The notes beneath the pieces were generated by a model. The model was given only the letters and a program-made list of their open reading frames with translations. It ran no database searches and had not been told where the DNA came from. Shown piece by piece: positions 35,229 through 44,411 of a stretch of DNA of 64,000 bases. Position numbers and translations under genes: made by a program. The DNA is from Gillisia mitskevichiae (GTDB lineage Bacteria > Bacteroidota > Bacteroidia > Flavobacteriales > Flavobacteriaceae), in NCBI RefSeq assembly GCF_003634585.1, contig NZ_RBLG01000001.1, positions 372,001 to 436,000 of the forward strand. Direction: 5' to 3'. Position 1 is the first letter of the stretch. Each line of letters begins with the position of its first letter.

Positions 35229-35999
35229 ATGGAAGAATCGCCATTAGTATCGGTAATAATGCCCGCATATAATTCGGCAGATTTTATTGCAGATGCTATC
35301 CAGTCTGTTGTTCAACAAACCTATCTTAACTGGGAATTATTAATAATAAATGATGCTTCAGAAGATAATACTCTTGAAATTATTAAAACCTTTAATTTAG
35401 ACCCCAGAATTCAATATTTTCAGAATAAAACAAATTTGGGCGCTGGTGTGAGTAGAAATGTAGGCACAAAATCCTCTCAGGGCTCATATATCGCATTTTT
35501 AGATGCAGACGATCTTTGGCTTCCTAACAAGCTAAAAACTCAATTAGATTTCATGAAAAGTGAGAATCTGGAGATGACCTTCTCTAGTTATTATTTAATA
35601 GATGAATTTGGACAGGCGCTTGCTAAAAAAGTTCAGGCTCTACCAATTCTTACCTATAAAAAATTGCTGAAATCCAATTATGTAGGGAACCTCACAGGAA
35701 TATATAATGTAAAAAAGCTGGGAAAGATTTATAGTCCAAATTTAAGAAAAAGGCAAGATTGGGCATTATGGCTTACTATTTTAAAAAAGATAGAATCCAC
35801 TCAAGGAATATTAGAACCACTTGCAGCGTATAGAATTAGAGAAAACTCTATTTCCAATAATAAGACCGCCCTATTAAAATATAATTATTTAATCTACTCT
35901 GAATTTTTGAAATATAACAAATTAAAGAGTTTGCTAAAGATGGGAGTATTTTTAAAGGAACATTTCTTTGTTAAGAAAAAACAGGTAGTTTCTAGATGA
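35229..35999 (+). CDS. Family 2 glycosyltransferase
   Basis: A 256-residue GT-A glycosyltransferase. The nucleotide-binding start is VSVIMPAYNSADFIADAI, with the metal-binding motif DADD at about 94-97 and an RQDWALW acceptor-region motif. Sugar specificity is unknown; neighbours suggest rhamnose- or xylose-containing surface glycans. Its end overlaps the convergent CapK-like gene by 8 bases. Confidence 0.9.
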   Translation: MEESPLVSVIMPAYNSADFIADAIQSVVQQTYLNWELLIINDASEDNTLEIIKTFNLDPRIQYFQNKTNLGAGVSRNVGTKSSQGSYIAFLDADDLWLPNKLKTQLDFMKSENLEMTFSSYYLIDEFGQALAKKVQALPILTYKKLLKSNYVGNLTGIYNVKKLGKIYSPNLRKRQDWALWLTILKKIESTQGILEPLAAYRIRENSISNNKTALLKYNYLIYSEFLKYNKLKSLLKMGVFLKEHFFVKKKQVVSR

Positions 36000-37299
36000 G
36001 AGAAGTGAACTGCTTCAATTTTCCGCTTTTATTTCTTTTTAGAATTGGCATTTTCTCAAACTCTACATGTAGGTTCTTCCCCACGAAAGTCTCAATGGCG
36101 ACTAATATTTTCTGAATCTGCACCTCTGTAAGTACGTGTTCGCTTACATATTCTATTTTAAATTTATCTAAAGCAGTTTGCACAATTAAAAATTCTTTAA
36201 TGCTGCCAGCATCTTCAATAATAGATTTTGTAACGTAATAAAATGTAAGTCCAGGCACCACTTTCCCATCTGCTAAACGAGCCACATCGTTAGTTCTACC
36301 AGTAAGATTCAATAAAACAGGATGCTTAAATGTGCTTTTGGTAGATAAAGTCCCGGTATCTCCAATATCATATCTAATCATTGGGTGTGCTTTATTATAC
36401 AAGGAGGTAATAACAATTCTTCCTTCCTTCCCGTGTGGTAAACTCCTGTTATCATCGTCCAGAATCTCTATAAATAGGCTTTCTGAATTTACTATCCATT
36501 CCTCATCCGTATTTTCAAAAGCAATTAGTCCTACTTCGCTTGCTCCATATTCGTTTACAACAGGAATCCCGAATGCTGCTTCAATAAGTTTCTTATCATT
36601 CTCAAAAAGTTTTTCTGAAGTAACGATACAAACTTTTAAAGAGGGACAGGATTCTTTTAAAACAAGCTTCCGTTTCTTTAAATATTTCGCAAATAGTAAA
36701 ATTGCGCTAGTGTACCCGTTAATATAGTCGAATTCAGATTTTGTGAAGCGAGTTAAGAACTCTTCCATCTTCTTTTCACTAAGATCGAAGACGTTAAATC
36801 TTCTTCGTAAGCTTACCTGATCTTTAAAGCGTTCTGTTAGATTTCCGTAGAGATCTAAAGGAATTCCATAAAATCTAGCTTGTAAAGATTTGTTGAGGTC
36901 TATATTTATCCATTTATATCGGTCTATAAATTCTGCCCAAGTAACCGCATGACAAAAGCGATCTTTTGCAAAAATAAATGGATGACCGCTAGACCCAGAA
37001 GTCTTTCCTATATAGCTGTTCTTTTTATTATATTTCTTGCTAAGTCTATTGTTTAATGGTCTTTGCAGATCAGACTTTTGCATTACAGGTACTTCTTGCC
37101 AATTTGTAAATTCCTTATTTCCGAAGAAATCTTTATAATAAGAGTTATGGGATAAATGATAATTTACAATGACTTTCCTGCGGTTTTGCACATAATCTTC
37201 GAATTCTTCCTCTGGAATATCCTGAATTTCTTGTAATAGCTTTTGAGCCCTATTAATAGGGAATTTATTAAGCTGAAGTGAGATTTTAAACCAATTCAA
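35992..37299 (-). CDS. CapK-like adenylate-forming (phenylacetate-CoA ligase family) protein
   Basis: A 435-residue AMP-binding enzyme of the PaaK/CapK family. P-loop-like GKTSGSSGHPFIFAKD (about 93-108), the NEYGASEVGLIAFE adenylate motif and the C-terminal RTNDVARLADGK hinge are present. CapK proteins are found in polysaccharide loci of many Gram-negatives; the acyl substrate is unknown. Convergent to the GT2 gene, sharing 8 bases. Confidence 0.83.
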   Translation of the reverse strand: MNWFKISLQLNKFPINRAQKLLQEIQDIPEEEFEDYVQNRRKVIVNYHLSHNSYYKDFFGNKEFTNWQEVPVMQKSDLQRPLNNRLSKKYNKKNSYIGKTSGSSGHPFIFAKDRFCHAVTWAEFIDRYKWINIDLNKSLQARFYGIPLDLYGNLTERFKDQVSLRRRFNVFDLSEKKMEEFLTRFTKSEFDYINGYTSAILLFAKYLKKRKLVLKESCPSLKVCIVTSEKLFENDKKLIEAAFGIPVVNEYGASEVGLIAFENTDEEWIVNSESLFIEILDDDNRSLPHGKEGRIVITSLYNKAHPMIRYDIGDTGTLSTKSTFKHPVLLNLTGRTNDVARLADGKVVPGLTFYYVTKSIIEDAGSIKEFLIVQTALDKFKIEYVSEHVLTEVQIQKILVAIETFVGKNLHVEFEKMPILKRNKSGKLKQFTSLI

Positions 37300-37355
37300 A
37301 GGCTGGGAATACTTTAATTTATTCGAAATTATTAGTGCTTCAATTTACAAACATT

Positions 37356-37363
37356 TATTTTTG
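37356..37363 (+). promoter_or_regulatory. Promoter -7 box of purD
   Basis: TATTTTTG, perfect TAnnTTTG match, 26 bases before the purD ATG. Confidence 0.45.
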
Positions 37364-37389
37364 ACGCAAGAATTTAAAACAACTTCCAC

Positions 37390-38664
37390 ATGAATATTTT
37401 GATATTAGGTGCCGGTGGCCGTGAACATGCATTTGCTCACAAGATTTTAGAGAGTGAACATTGCGACCAACTTTTTGTTGCTCCCGGTAATGCCGGAACT
37501 GCTGAAATTGCAACTAATATCGATTTGAAGGTAACTAATTTTGAAGCAATTAAGGAATTTGTTCTTCAGGAAAAAGTAACTATGCTAATTGTGGGTCCGG
37601 AAGATCCTTTAGTAATGGGAATTACAGATTTCTTCAGCAATGATACTGAATTAAGTGATATAGCTGTTGTAGGGCCGTCTAAAAGAGGAGCTTTACTAGA
37701 AGGAAGTAAGGAAAGAGCCAAGGAATTCATGGCTATGCATAATATACCAACTGCGGCTTATCAAAGTTTTACTGCTGAAAGTTTAGAAGCGGGAAAATCT
37801 TTTTTAGAAACTTTAAAAGCGCCATATGTGCTTAAAGCAGACGGCCTTGCCGGAGGGAAAGGAGTCTTGATCCTGGAAGATCTAGAGGAAGCTAAAATAG
37901 AATTAGAGCACATGCTTGTTAATAGTAAATTCGGAAATGCCGGTGAAAAAGTCGTGATAGAAGAGTTTCTAGATGGGATAGAATTAAGTGTTTTTGTATT
38001 AACCGATGGTAAGAATTATAAGATTCTACCAACGGCCAAAGATTATAAGAGAATAGGAGAAGGAAACACAGGTTTAAATACAGGAGGGATGGGAGCAATT
38101 TCTCCAGTACCATTTGCAGATGAGGTCTTGATGAATAAAATTGAAGAGCGAATAGTGAAACCAACAATAAACGGACTTCAAAAAGAAAATATAGACTACA
38201 AGGGATTTGTATTTATAGGGTTGATAAAAGTTGGAGAGGAACCTTACGTAATAGAATATAATGTTAGGATGGGCGATCCTGAAACCGAAGTGGTTTTACC
38301 GCGAATAGAAAGTGATCTAGTAGAACTCTTTGGGTCTTTAAAGGATCAGAAATTAGATGAGGTCAATGTAAAGATCTCTCCAAAAACCGCTGCAACTGTA
38401 ATGTTAGTAGCTGGAGGATATCCTGAAACTTATGGTAAGGGTGCTGAAATAACTGGGTTAAATGAAATCGAGGATTCCCTTGTTTTTCATGCCGGGACTA
38501 CTAATAAAGATGGGAAAGTAGTAACAAATGGTGGGAGAGTGATCGCAGTAACATCCTTTGGGAAAGATTACAATGAGGCACTAAAAAAATCTTATCAAAA
38601 TGTAGATAAGCTTCATTTTGATAAGATGTATTATAGAAAAGACTTAGGTTTTGATCTAGCCTAA
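37390..38664 (+). CDS. purD: Phosphoribosylamine-glycine ligase
   Basis: A 424-residue ATP-grasp enzyme of purine synthesis. The N-terminal ILGAGGREHAFAHKI (about 4-18), ATP-grasp loop YVLKADGLAGGKGV (about 146-159), and EYNVRMGDPETEVVLPR signature are intact. Standard length. Its last 9 bases overlap the end of the convergent small membrane gene. Confidence 0.96.
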   Translation: MNILILGAGGREHAFAHKILESEHCDQLFVAPGNAGTAEIATNIDLKVTNFEAIKEFVLQEKVTMLIVGPEDPLVMGITDFFSNDTELSDIAVVGPSKRGALLEGSKERAKEFMAMHNIPTAAYQSFTAESLEAGKSFLETLKAPYVLKADGLAGGKGVLILEDLEEAKIELEHMLVNSKFGNAGEKVVIEEFLDGIELSVFVLTDGKNYKILPTAKDYKRIGEGNTGLNTGGMGAISPVPFADEVLMNKIEERIVKPTINGLQKENIDYKGFVFIGLIKVGEEPYVIEYNVRMGDPETEVVLPRIESDLVELFGSLKDQKLDEVNVKISPKTAATVMLVAGGYPETYGKGAEITGLNEIEDSLVFHAGTTNKDGKVVTNGGRVIAVTSFGKDYNEALKKSYQNVDKLHFDKMYYRKDLGFDLA

Positions 38665-38886
38665 AAAGGAATGTGCTTTAGGATCGCGATCTTCTTCATC
38701 ATTTTCGTTGAATTTTTTTAGTTGCAACATCCAGTAAACCAAAGCGGCAACACATATGATCATAAAGATCCAGTTCATTAAATTGGCTAAAGCCCAAGAC
38801 TCGTCTTGTAAGCTTCTTAAAGCATCATAAGGAATAAATAATATTTCTGTAAAAAGCCAGGCGATTCCTTCAAAAAGATCTTTCAT
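38656..38886 (-). CDS. DUF6341-like small membrane protein
   Basis: A 76-residue protein with one clear membrane helix (about 36-53), a preceding amphipathic segment rich in Trp, and a charged C-terminal tail (NENDEEDRDPKAHSF). I recognise it as DUF6341 of Flavobacteriaceae (from memory), function unknown. It diverges from the DUF6427 gene, each with its own promoter box inside a 45-base gap. Confidence 0.65.
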   Translation of the reverse strand: MKDLFEGIAWLFTEILFIPYDALRSLQDESWALANLMNWIFMIICVAALVYWMLQLKKFNENDEEDRDPKAHSFLG

Positions 38887-38890
38887 TGTA

Positions 38891-38898
38891 TAACTTTG
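38891..38898 (+). promoter_or_regulatory. Promoter -7 box of the DUF6427 gene
   Basis: TAACTTTG on the plus strand, 33 bases before the ATG at 38932; overlaps the promoter region of the divergent gene. Confidence 0.45.
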
Positions 38899-38911
38899 TT
38901 ATATTATGCCA

Positions 38912-38919
38912 CAAAAATA
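38912..38919 (-). promoter_or_regulatory. Promoter -7 box of the DUF6341 gene
   Basis: TATTTTTG on the minus strand, 25 bases before the ATG at 38886; the paired box of a divergent promoter. Confidence 0.45.
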
Positions 38920-38931
38920 TAAAAAACGAAC

Positions 38932-39858
38932 ATGCTAACAAGCTTTTTTAGCAAATCTAAACCAGGAATTTTGTTAACTGTCATTCTATTTATGGCTGTT
39001 TTTTTCATTTCGGCTAATCTGAAACCTATATTTCAGGAATTTGAAATGTATACGCTCTTTACAAAACTTGGGGTTTTTATTAGTTTTTTACTTAGTGCTA
39101 TGGTGCTGGATTTTATTGCAAAGAAGAATGAGCTTACCAAAAGAAGCGGATTTAAGATCCTGATATTTGCAGTATGTTCAGTTTCCTTTTTGGCAATTTT
39201 ACAGGATAATCAAATAATCGTTGCAAATCTTTGTGTTCTTCTTGCATTAAGAAGAGTGATAAGTTTAAAGTCTAGAAAAGATATAGCTTTGAAGATTTTT
39301 GATGCTACTTTTTGGATCTGCATTGCCTCTCTTTTCTATTTTTGGTCTATTCTATTTATTTTTATTGTTTACTTCGGTATCCTATTTCATGCAATAAATT
39401 ACTTTAAGAACTGGTTGATTCCATTGGTTGCAGTATTTGTAGTTTTTATTCTAGTTACTACCTTTCATCTTATATTCCATGATGACTTTTACACGTGGGC
39501 AGCTTGGTTTCAGAATAGTTCATTTAAATTCGAGAACTATCAAAATCTAAGTGTTTTAATACCAATTAGCATCATTTTGGCTTTATCTTTTTGGACCTTG
39601 TCTCATTATTTTAAACTTTATAATAAATCTGGAATTAGATCTAGACCAACCTATTTGTTGGTATTTATCACACTTTTAATTTCTGTGATGGTGGCAATAT
39701 TGTCCCCGGTTAAGAACGGAAGCGAACTGTTATTTTTCTTTGTTCCATTCTCTATAATTGCCTCGAATTATTTTGATAGTAAGAAAGAGAAAGGTTTTAA
39801 AGAGGTGCTTTTAATAGTGCTTATCTTAATGCCAATTCTTCTTCCAATATTTTTGTAA
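38932..39858 (+). CDS. DUF6427-like polytopic membrane protein
   Basis: A 308-residue hydrophobic protein with about eight to ten membrane segments, an aromatic-rich core (FYFWSILFIFIVYFGILF) and no soluble domain. I recognise it as DUF6427, a Flavobacteriia family of unknown function that accompanies the small DUF6341 gene (from memory). No catalytic motif can be seen. Confidence 0.65.
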   Translation: MLTSFFSKSKPGILLTVILFMAVFFISANLKPIFQEFEMYTLFTKLGVFISFLLSAMVLDFIAKKNELTKRSGFKILIFAVCSVSFLAILQDNQIIVANLCVLLALRRVISLKSRKDIALKIFDATFWICIASLFYFWSILFIFIVYFGILFHAINYFKNWLIPLVAVFVVFILVTTFHLIFHDDFYTWAAWFQNSSFKFENYQNLSVLIPISIILALSFWTLSHYFKLYNKSGIRSRPTYLLVFITLLISVMVAILSPVKNGSELLFFFVPFSIIASNYFDSKKEKGFKEVLLIVLILMPILLPIFL

Positions 39859-39921
39859 TTCCAATTTTTTTAAACCGGTGGATATATAAGCCTACAGGCT
39901 TTCCACTATTTCAAAATATAA

Positions 39922-39929
39922 TACCTTTG
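39922..39929 (+). promoter_or_regulatory. Promoter -7 box of the DUF4254 gene
   Basis: TACCTTTG, perfect TAnnTTTG match, 79 bases before the ATG at 40009, which leaves a longer 5' leader than usual here. Confidence 0.5.
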
Positions 39930-40008
39930 TTTTCCTTTATAAAATTCAATTAAATTGAAGATTTCTGCAAGGAGTTGCAGTTATCATAAATTAAATATCA
40001 AATTAAAT

Positions 40009-40617
40009 ATGTTTTCAGCTAAAGCAAATAAGATCTTTCAAGAAGTGATAAATAAATATCACTTAATAAACTCGGTAGATCAGTCATTTGAGAATCCATA
40101 CAATAAAGACGCTCAATTAATCGAGCATTTACTTTTTAGAAAGTCTTGGATAGATACGGTACAATGGCATTATGAAGATATTATACGAGATCCTAATATA
40201 GATCCTGTTGCAGCTTTAACTCTAAAGAGACAAATAGATGCCTCTAACCAAGACCGTACAGATATGGTAGAGTTTATAGACAGCTATTTTCTAGATAAAT
40301 TTAAGGAAGTAAGTGTTAAACCTTCTGCTACTATTAATTCTGAAAGCCCTGCTTGGGCAATAGATAGACTCTCAATTCTAGCTTTGAAGATCTATCATAT
40401 GGAAGAAGAAGCCAATAGGGAAGACGCTTCAGATGATCATCGAAATAAATGTGGAGTAAAACTGAATGTTTTACTGGAGCAACGAGTAGATCTTTCTTCA
40501 GCAATAGACCAGTTATTGGAAGATATTCAAAACGGGAATAAATATATGAAGGTTTACAAGCAGATGAAAATGTACAATGACGATGAATTAAACCCTGTTT
40601 TAAGAAAGAAGAACTAG
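40009..40617 (+). CDS. DUF4254 family protein
   Basis: A 202-residue soluble, mostly helical protein (MFSAKANKIFQE start; motifs WHYEDIIRD and IDRLSILALKIYHM). DUF4254 genes lie beside lipopolysaccharide heptosyltransferase-type genes in Bacteroidota, as here (GT9 follows after 2 bases), suggesting a lipopolysaccharide-related role. The ATG at 40009 is preferred to an upstream TTG at 39955, which adds 18 unlikely residues. Confidence 0.75.
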   Translation: MFSAKANKIFQEVINKYHLINSVDQSFENPYNKDAQLIEHLLFRKSWIDTVQWHYEDIIRDPNIDPVAALTLKRQIDASNQDRTDMVEFIDSYFLDKFKEVSVKPSATINSESPAWAIDRLSILALKIYHMEEEANREDASDDHRNKCGVKLNVLLEQRVDLSSAIDQLLEDIQNGNKYMKVYKQMKMYNDDELNPVLRKKN

Positions 40618-40619
40618 TT

Positions 40620-41717
40620 GTGAGTAGGAAAACCATTATATCGAAATCTTCTAAAGATAAAAGCAATTTGCATCCATCTAAGGGAGAACATATATTGGTT
40701 ATTCGGTTATCTGCATTAGGAGATGTTGCAATGCTGGTACCGGTACTTCGGGTAGTTACCGCAACCTATCCTCAATTAAAAATAACATTACTTACCCGTG
40801 CTTTTTTTGCACCCATCTTTAAAGACAATCCGAACATAAGTATTTACGAAGCCGATATTAATGGGGTTCATAGTGGTGTTTTTGGATTAAGTAGACTTGC
40901 CAAAGATCTTAGAGATTTGGAGATAGACGCCGTTGCAGATATGCACGATGTGTTAAGGAGCAATGTCTTGAAATCTATTTTTTATTTCTACGGAATTCCG
41001 GTGAAGCAAATAGATAAAGGAAGATCAGAAAAAAAGGCGCTTACCGCAGCAAACAATAAAGTTTTTATACAATTAAAAGCAACCCATCAGCGCTATGCAG
41101 ATGTTTTTAATGAATTAGGTTATCCAATAGATCTTAGGTTACATAAGTTTCCAGAAAAGCAAAAGATCTCACCAAATACCCGAGAGATCACAGGCACTGA
41201 TCCATTAAAATGGATAGGAGTAGCTCCTTTTGCACAACATAATTCTAAGGTTTATCCTTTAGACCTTATGGATAAAGTACTTGCCCAATTAAATAGCGCA
41301 GGGAAGATCCAAATTTTTCTTTTTGGGGGAGGGAAAAAGGAAGCTGCAATGCTGGAGGAATTGGCAGCAAAATATGATCGAGTTAAATCTCTGGCTGGGA
41401 AATTAAAATTTGATGAAGAGTTAGCACTTATATCTAATTTAGATGCCATGCTGTCTATGGATAGCGGGAATGCTCATTTAGCAGCTATGTATGGAGTACC
41501 TGTAGTCACTCTTTGGGGAGTTACACATCCATACACTGGTTTTAAACCTTTTGAACAACCTTTAGAGAACTGTATTTTGCCAGATCTTAATAAATATCCT
41601 CAAATTCCAACTTCTATCTATGGGAATAAAGTACCAGATGGTTATGAAGATGTAATGAGAACTATCTCCCCAGATACCGTGGTGGTAAAGATCAACTCAG
41701 TTTTAAATATCACTTAA
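40620..41717 (+). CDS. Family 9 glycosyltransferase (heptosyltransferase-like)
   Basis: A 365-residue GT-B glycosyltransferase of the ADP-heptose:LPS type. Seen: the N-terminal ILVIRLSALGDVAM (about 26-39), and the C-terminal donor-binding DSGNAHLAAMYGVPVVTLWG. The start is taken as the GTG at 40620; no ATG precedes the core. Presumably adds a core-LPS sugar; the donor could be other than heptose. Cotranscribed with DUF4254. Confidence 0.87.
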   Translation: MSRKTIISKSSKDKSNLHPSKGEHILVIRLSALGDVAMLVPVLRVVTATYPQLKITLLTRAFFAPIFKDNPNISIYEADINGVHSGVFGLSRLAKDLRDLEIDAVADMHDVLRSNVLKSIFYFYGIPVKQIDKGRSEKKALTAANNKVFIQLKATHQRYADVFNELGYPIDLRLHKFPEKQKISPNTREITGTDPLKWIGVAPFAQHNSKVYPLDLMDKVLAQLNSAGKIQIFLFGGGKKEAAMLEELAAKYDRVKSLAGKLKFDEELALISNLDAMLSMDSGNAHLAAMYGVPVVTLWGVTHPYTGFKPFEQPLENCILPDLNKYPQIPTSIYGNKVPDGYEDVMRTISPDTVVVKINSVLNIT

Positions 41718-41773
41718 GAATCTTATACCAAGACCAGTAACTAAGTCTTGAGAATCATAATCCTTAAATAAGC

Positions 41774-42820
41774 TTAAACATCGTCGTAATCTACTTTTAG
41801 GGTGGGAGTGGTAGGATGTGCTTGACATGTTAGAATTAATCCTTCTGCGATCTCACTATCTGTAAGGATCTGATTTTTAGCCATCTCTGCTTTTCCTTCC
41901 ACAATTCTTGCTATACAGCTACTACAAATCCCTCCTTGACAAGAATAAGGAACATCCAAGTCTTTCTCTAATGCTGCATCTAGAACAGTGTCTGTTTTGT
42001 TCATAGAAAAAGTAGTTTCCTCATCGTCTACCAAAATGGTTAGTTTGGTTTCCCCTTCTAAATCTGCTTCAATTTCTCCAGAATCGCTAGAAGTAAAGAG
42101 TTCGAATAAGATCTTTTCTTTTTCAATCCCATTTTTCAGCATGATCTCAGAAACGCTATTAATCATAACTTCTGGCCCGCATAAATAGAATTTTTCGAAG
42201 TCTAGAGCATCGAATTTATTTTTAAGCACATAATTCACGGTGCTGCTTTCAATTCTTCCGAAATGAGCATTATCTTCTTGTGTTCTACTATATATAAATT
42301 CAATAAATAGTCGTTCAGGATATGCTAACTGAAGTTGTAATAGTTCCTTGAAGAAAATAGTATCATCTGGAGTTTTATTCCCATATACCAATACAAATTT
42401 GCTGTCGGTCTCTTTAGTTAGCGCTGTCTTAATTATAGATAAAACAGGGGTGATTCCACTTCCGGCAACAAAAGCAGCATAATTATGTTTAGAATTGCTT
42501 GGTTCAAAAATAAACTTTCCTTCTGGAGGATGCACTTCTAAAATGTCTCCAGCTTTCAGTTTATTGTTTGCTAGAACAGAAAAAGTTCCACCTTCAACTT
42601 CTTTAACTGTAACTTTAAATTCATTGGTATTGGGAGCAGAACACAAAGAGTAGGCTCTTCGTACTTCTTTCCCATCTATATTTGTCTTAAGAGTAATGTA
42701 TTGACCTGCTTTAAAAGAAAAAACTTCTTTAAGATTCTCTGGCACCTCAAAAGATATACTTACCGCTTGTTCTGTTTCGCGAATAATTTCTTTTATATTT
42801 AGGCTATAAAATTTGTTCAT
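41774..42820 (-). CDS. PaaE-like ferredoxin-NAD(P)H oxidoreductase with a 2Fe-2S domain
   Basis: A 348-residue flavin electron-transfer protein. FAD-binding region (RRAYSLCSAP, about 52-61), NAD-binding domain (GSGITPVLSI, about 118-127), and a C-terminal plant-type ferredoxin domain whose cysteines CQGGICSSCIA and LTCQAHP bind the 2Fe-2S cluster. Resembles the PaaE reductase of phenylacetyl-CoA oxygenase, but no paa oxygenase genes are here, so it may serve another oxygenase or desaturase. Start set at the ATG at 42820 (MNKFYSLN); the longer frame to 42910 is unconserved. Confidence 0.85.
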   Translation of the reverse strand: MNKFYSLNIKEIIRETEQAVSISFEVPENLKEVFSFKAGQYITLKTNIDGKEVRRAYSLCSAPNTNEFKVTVKEVEGGTFSVLANNKLKAGDILEVHPPEGKFIFEPSNSKHNYAAFVAGSGITPVLSIIKTALTKETDSKFVLVYGNKTPDDTIFFKELLQLQLAYPERLFIEFIYSRTQEDNAHFGRIESSTVNYVLKNKFDALDFEKFYLCGPEVMINSVSEIMLKNGIEKEKILFELFTSSDSGEIEADLEGETKLTILVDDEETTFSMNKTDTVLDAALEKDLDVPYSCQGGICSSCIARIVEGKAEMAKNQILTDSEIAEGLILTCQAHPTTPTLKVDYDDV

Positions 42821-42916
42821 GTCCTTCAATTTGGCTGTAAAAATACAAAGTCTATCCTTTTTTATTTGTAACAATTTGGTAAATTTCCACACTTCTATAT
42901 ATAAACACAAACTATT

Positions 42917-44401
42917 ATGTTCAAGCGCTTATTCTCGCTAGAGTGGAAATCATTTTTTAGATCTGCAAGCTTAGGCAAGAGTATTGGCCTGAAAATTCTA
43001 ATGGGATTTTTGGGATTGTATTTTACCGCGGCTTTTTTAATGTTCGGTATTGGATTATATCCCTTAATTATTGAATATTTCCCTGGAGAAGAACCTTTAT
43101 ATTTAGTAAATAGATTTGTTTTAGCTTGGTTAGTTTTGGAGTTAGCATATCGTTTTTTGCTTCAGAATTTACCTATTATGGATATTAAGCCCTTAATGCT
43201 ACTTCCTATTAACAAGCGAAAAGTGGTGAATTTTGTACTATTAAAATCTTTGTACTCGTTCTTCAATTTTCTTCCACTGCTTATTATTATTCCATTCGGG
43301 ATCTATAATATTTACAAGCAAACTTTTAGTACGGCAACAATTCTAGCATGGATGGTTGCTATGATAGGTCTTACTCTCTCTGTAAACTTTGCGAATTTTA
43401 TAATTAAAAAGAATTTTACAGATAATATAAAAGCATTAATTCCGGTGGTTGCAAGCATTGCAGTGATTGCAGGCTTAGATTACTTCAAGATCTTCGAGAG
43501 CAGTGTTTGGTTTGGAAAAGGTCTAAATTTAATACTAGAATTCCCTTTTCTGGCGCTTATACCAATTCTTATAGTTATCGTTTTTTATAAATGGAACCAG
43601 AAAGACTTAGAAAGTAAATTTTATTTAGATGCTACTTTAAAAGATGAAGTAAAAGATGCAAATACCAACGAATTTCTTTGGACTAGACGTTTTGGGGAAT
43701 TAGCACCTTACTTGCAACTAGATCTAAAAATGATATGGAGAAACAAAAGACCTAAAACAACCGTTTACATATCCATTTTATTTTTGGCTTATGGCCTTAT
43801 CTTTTATGGTAATGATGCTTATCAAGACATGCCGGCATTCTTTATTTTTGTGGGCATTTTTATTACAGGGATCTTTATGATTAATTTTGGACAGTTTATC
43901 CCAGCTTGGGATGCAGGATATTATCCGTTAATAATGGCTCAAAATATCCCATTAAAGAAATACTTGACAGCCAAAGCAGGTTTAATAACCTTTAGCGTTG
44001 TGGTATTAGCAATTCTTTCCACTCCTTATTTGTATTATGGCTGGAAGATCTTTTTAATTAATATGATATGTGCAGTTTATAATATAGGTGTAAATATTCC
44101 TATTTTACTTTATGCAGGATCTTTCAATAGAAAAAAGATAGATCTAGACAAAAGCCCGTTTATGAATTATCAAGGAATGGGAGCAACACAGTGGATAGTT
44201 GGACTTCCTCTCATGTTAATGCCATTGCTTATTTTTTGGATAATCAATAAGTTCATCTCTTTTGAAAGCGCCCTTAGCGTTTTATTCGTTCTAGGCTTAG
44301 TTGGATTAATTCTTAGAAATCGCGCCATTAACTTTATTGCTCAACGTTATAATAGACAAAAATATGCCATGATTGAAGGTTTTAAGCAATCTGGCGAATA
44401 A
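42917..44401 (+). CDS. DUF5687 family ABC-type permease
   Basis: A 494-residue membrane protein with about 12 hydrophobic segments and a cytoplasmic N-terminus (MFKRLFSLEWKSFFRS). I recognise DUF5687, a Bacteroidota permease family paired with an ATPase gene, which follows here in the same direction 10 bases downstream. Likely an exporter with unknown cargo; the pairing is what supports this. Confidence 0.78.
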   Translation: MFKRLFSLEWKSFFRSASLGKSIGLKILMGFLGLYFTAAFLMFGIGLYPLIIEYFPGEEPLYLVNRFVLAWLVLELAYRFLLQNLPIMDIKPLMLLPINKRKVVNFVLLKSLYSFFNFLPLLIIIPFGIYNIYKQTFSTATILAWMVAMIGLTLSVNFANFIIKKNFTDNIKALIPVVASIAVIAGLDYFKIFESSVWFGKGLNLILEFPFLALIPILIVIVFYKWNQKDLESKFYLDATLKDEVKDANTNEFLWTRRFGELAPYLQLDLKMIWRNKRPKTTVYISILFLAYGLIFYGNDAYQDMPAFFIFVGIFITGIFMINFGQFIPAWDAGYYPLIMAQNIPLKKYLTAKAGLITFSVVVLAILSTPYLYYGWKIFLINMICAVYNIGVNIPILLYAGSFNRKKIDLDKSPFMNYQGMGATQWIVGLPLMLMPLLIFWIINKFISFESALSVLFVLGLVGLILRNRAINFIAQRYNRQKYAMIEGFKQSGE

Positions 44402-44411
44402 ATTTAGAATC

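Noticed and set aside
39888-39905. AAGCC/GGCTT hairpin after the DUF6427 gene
   Set aside because: Only five base pairs and no T run; too weak to call a terminator.
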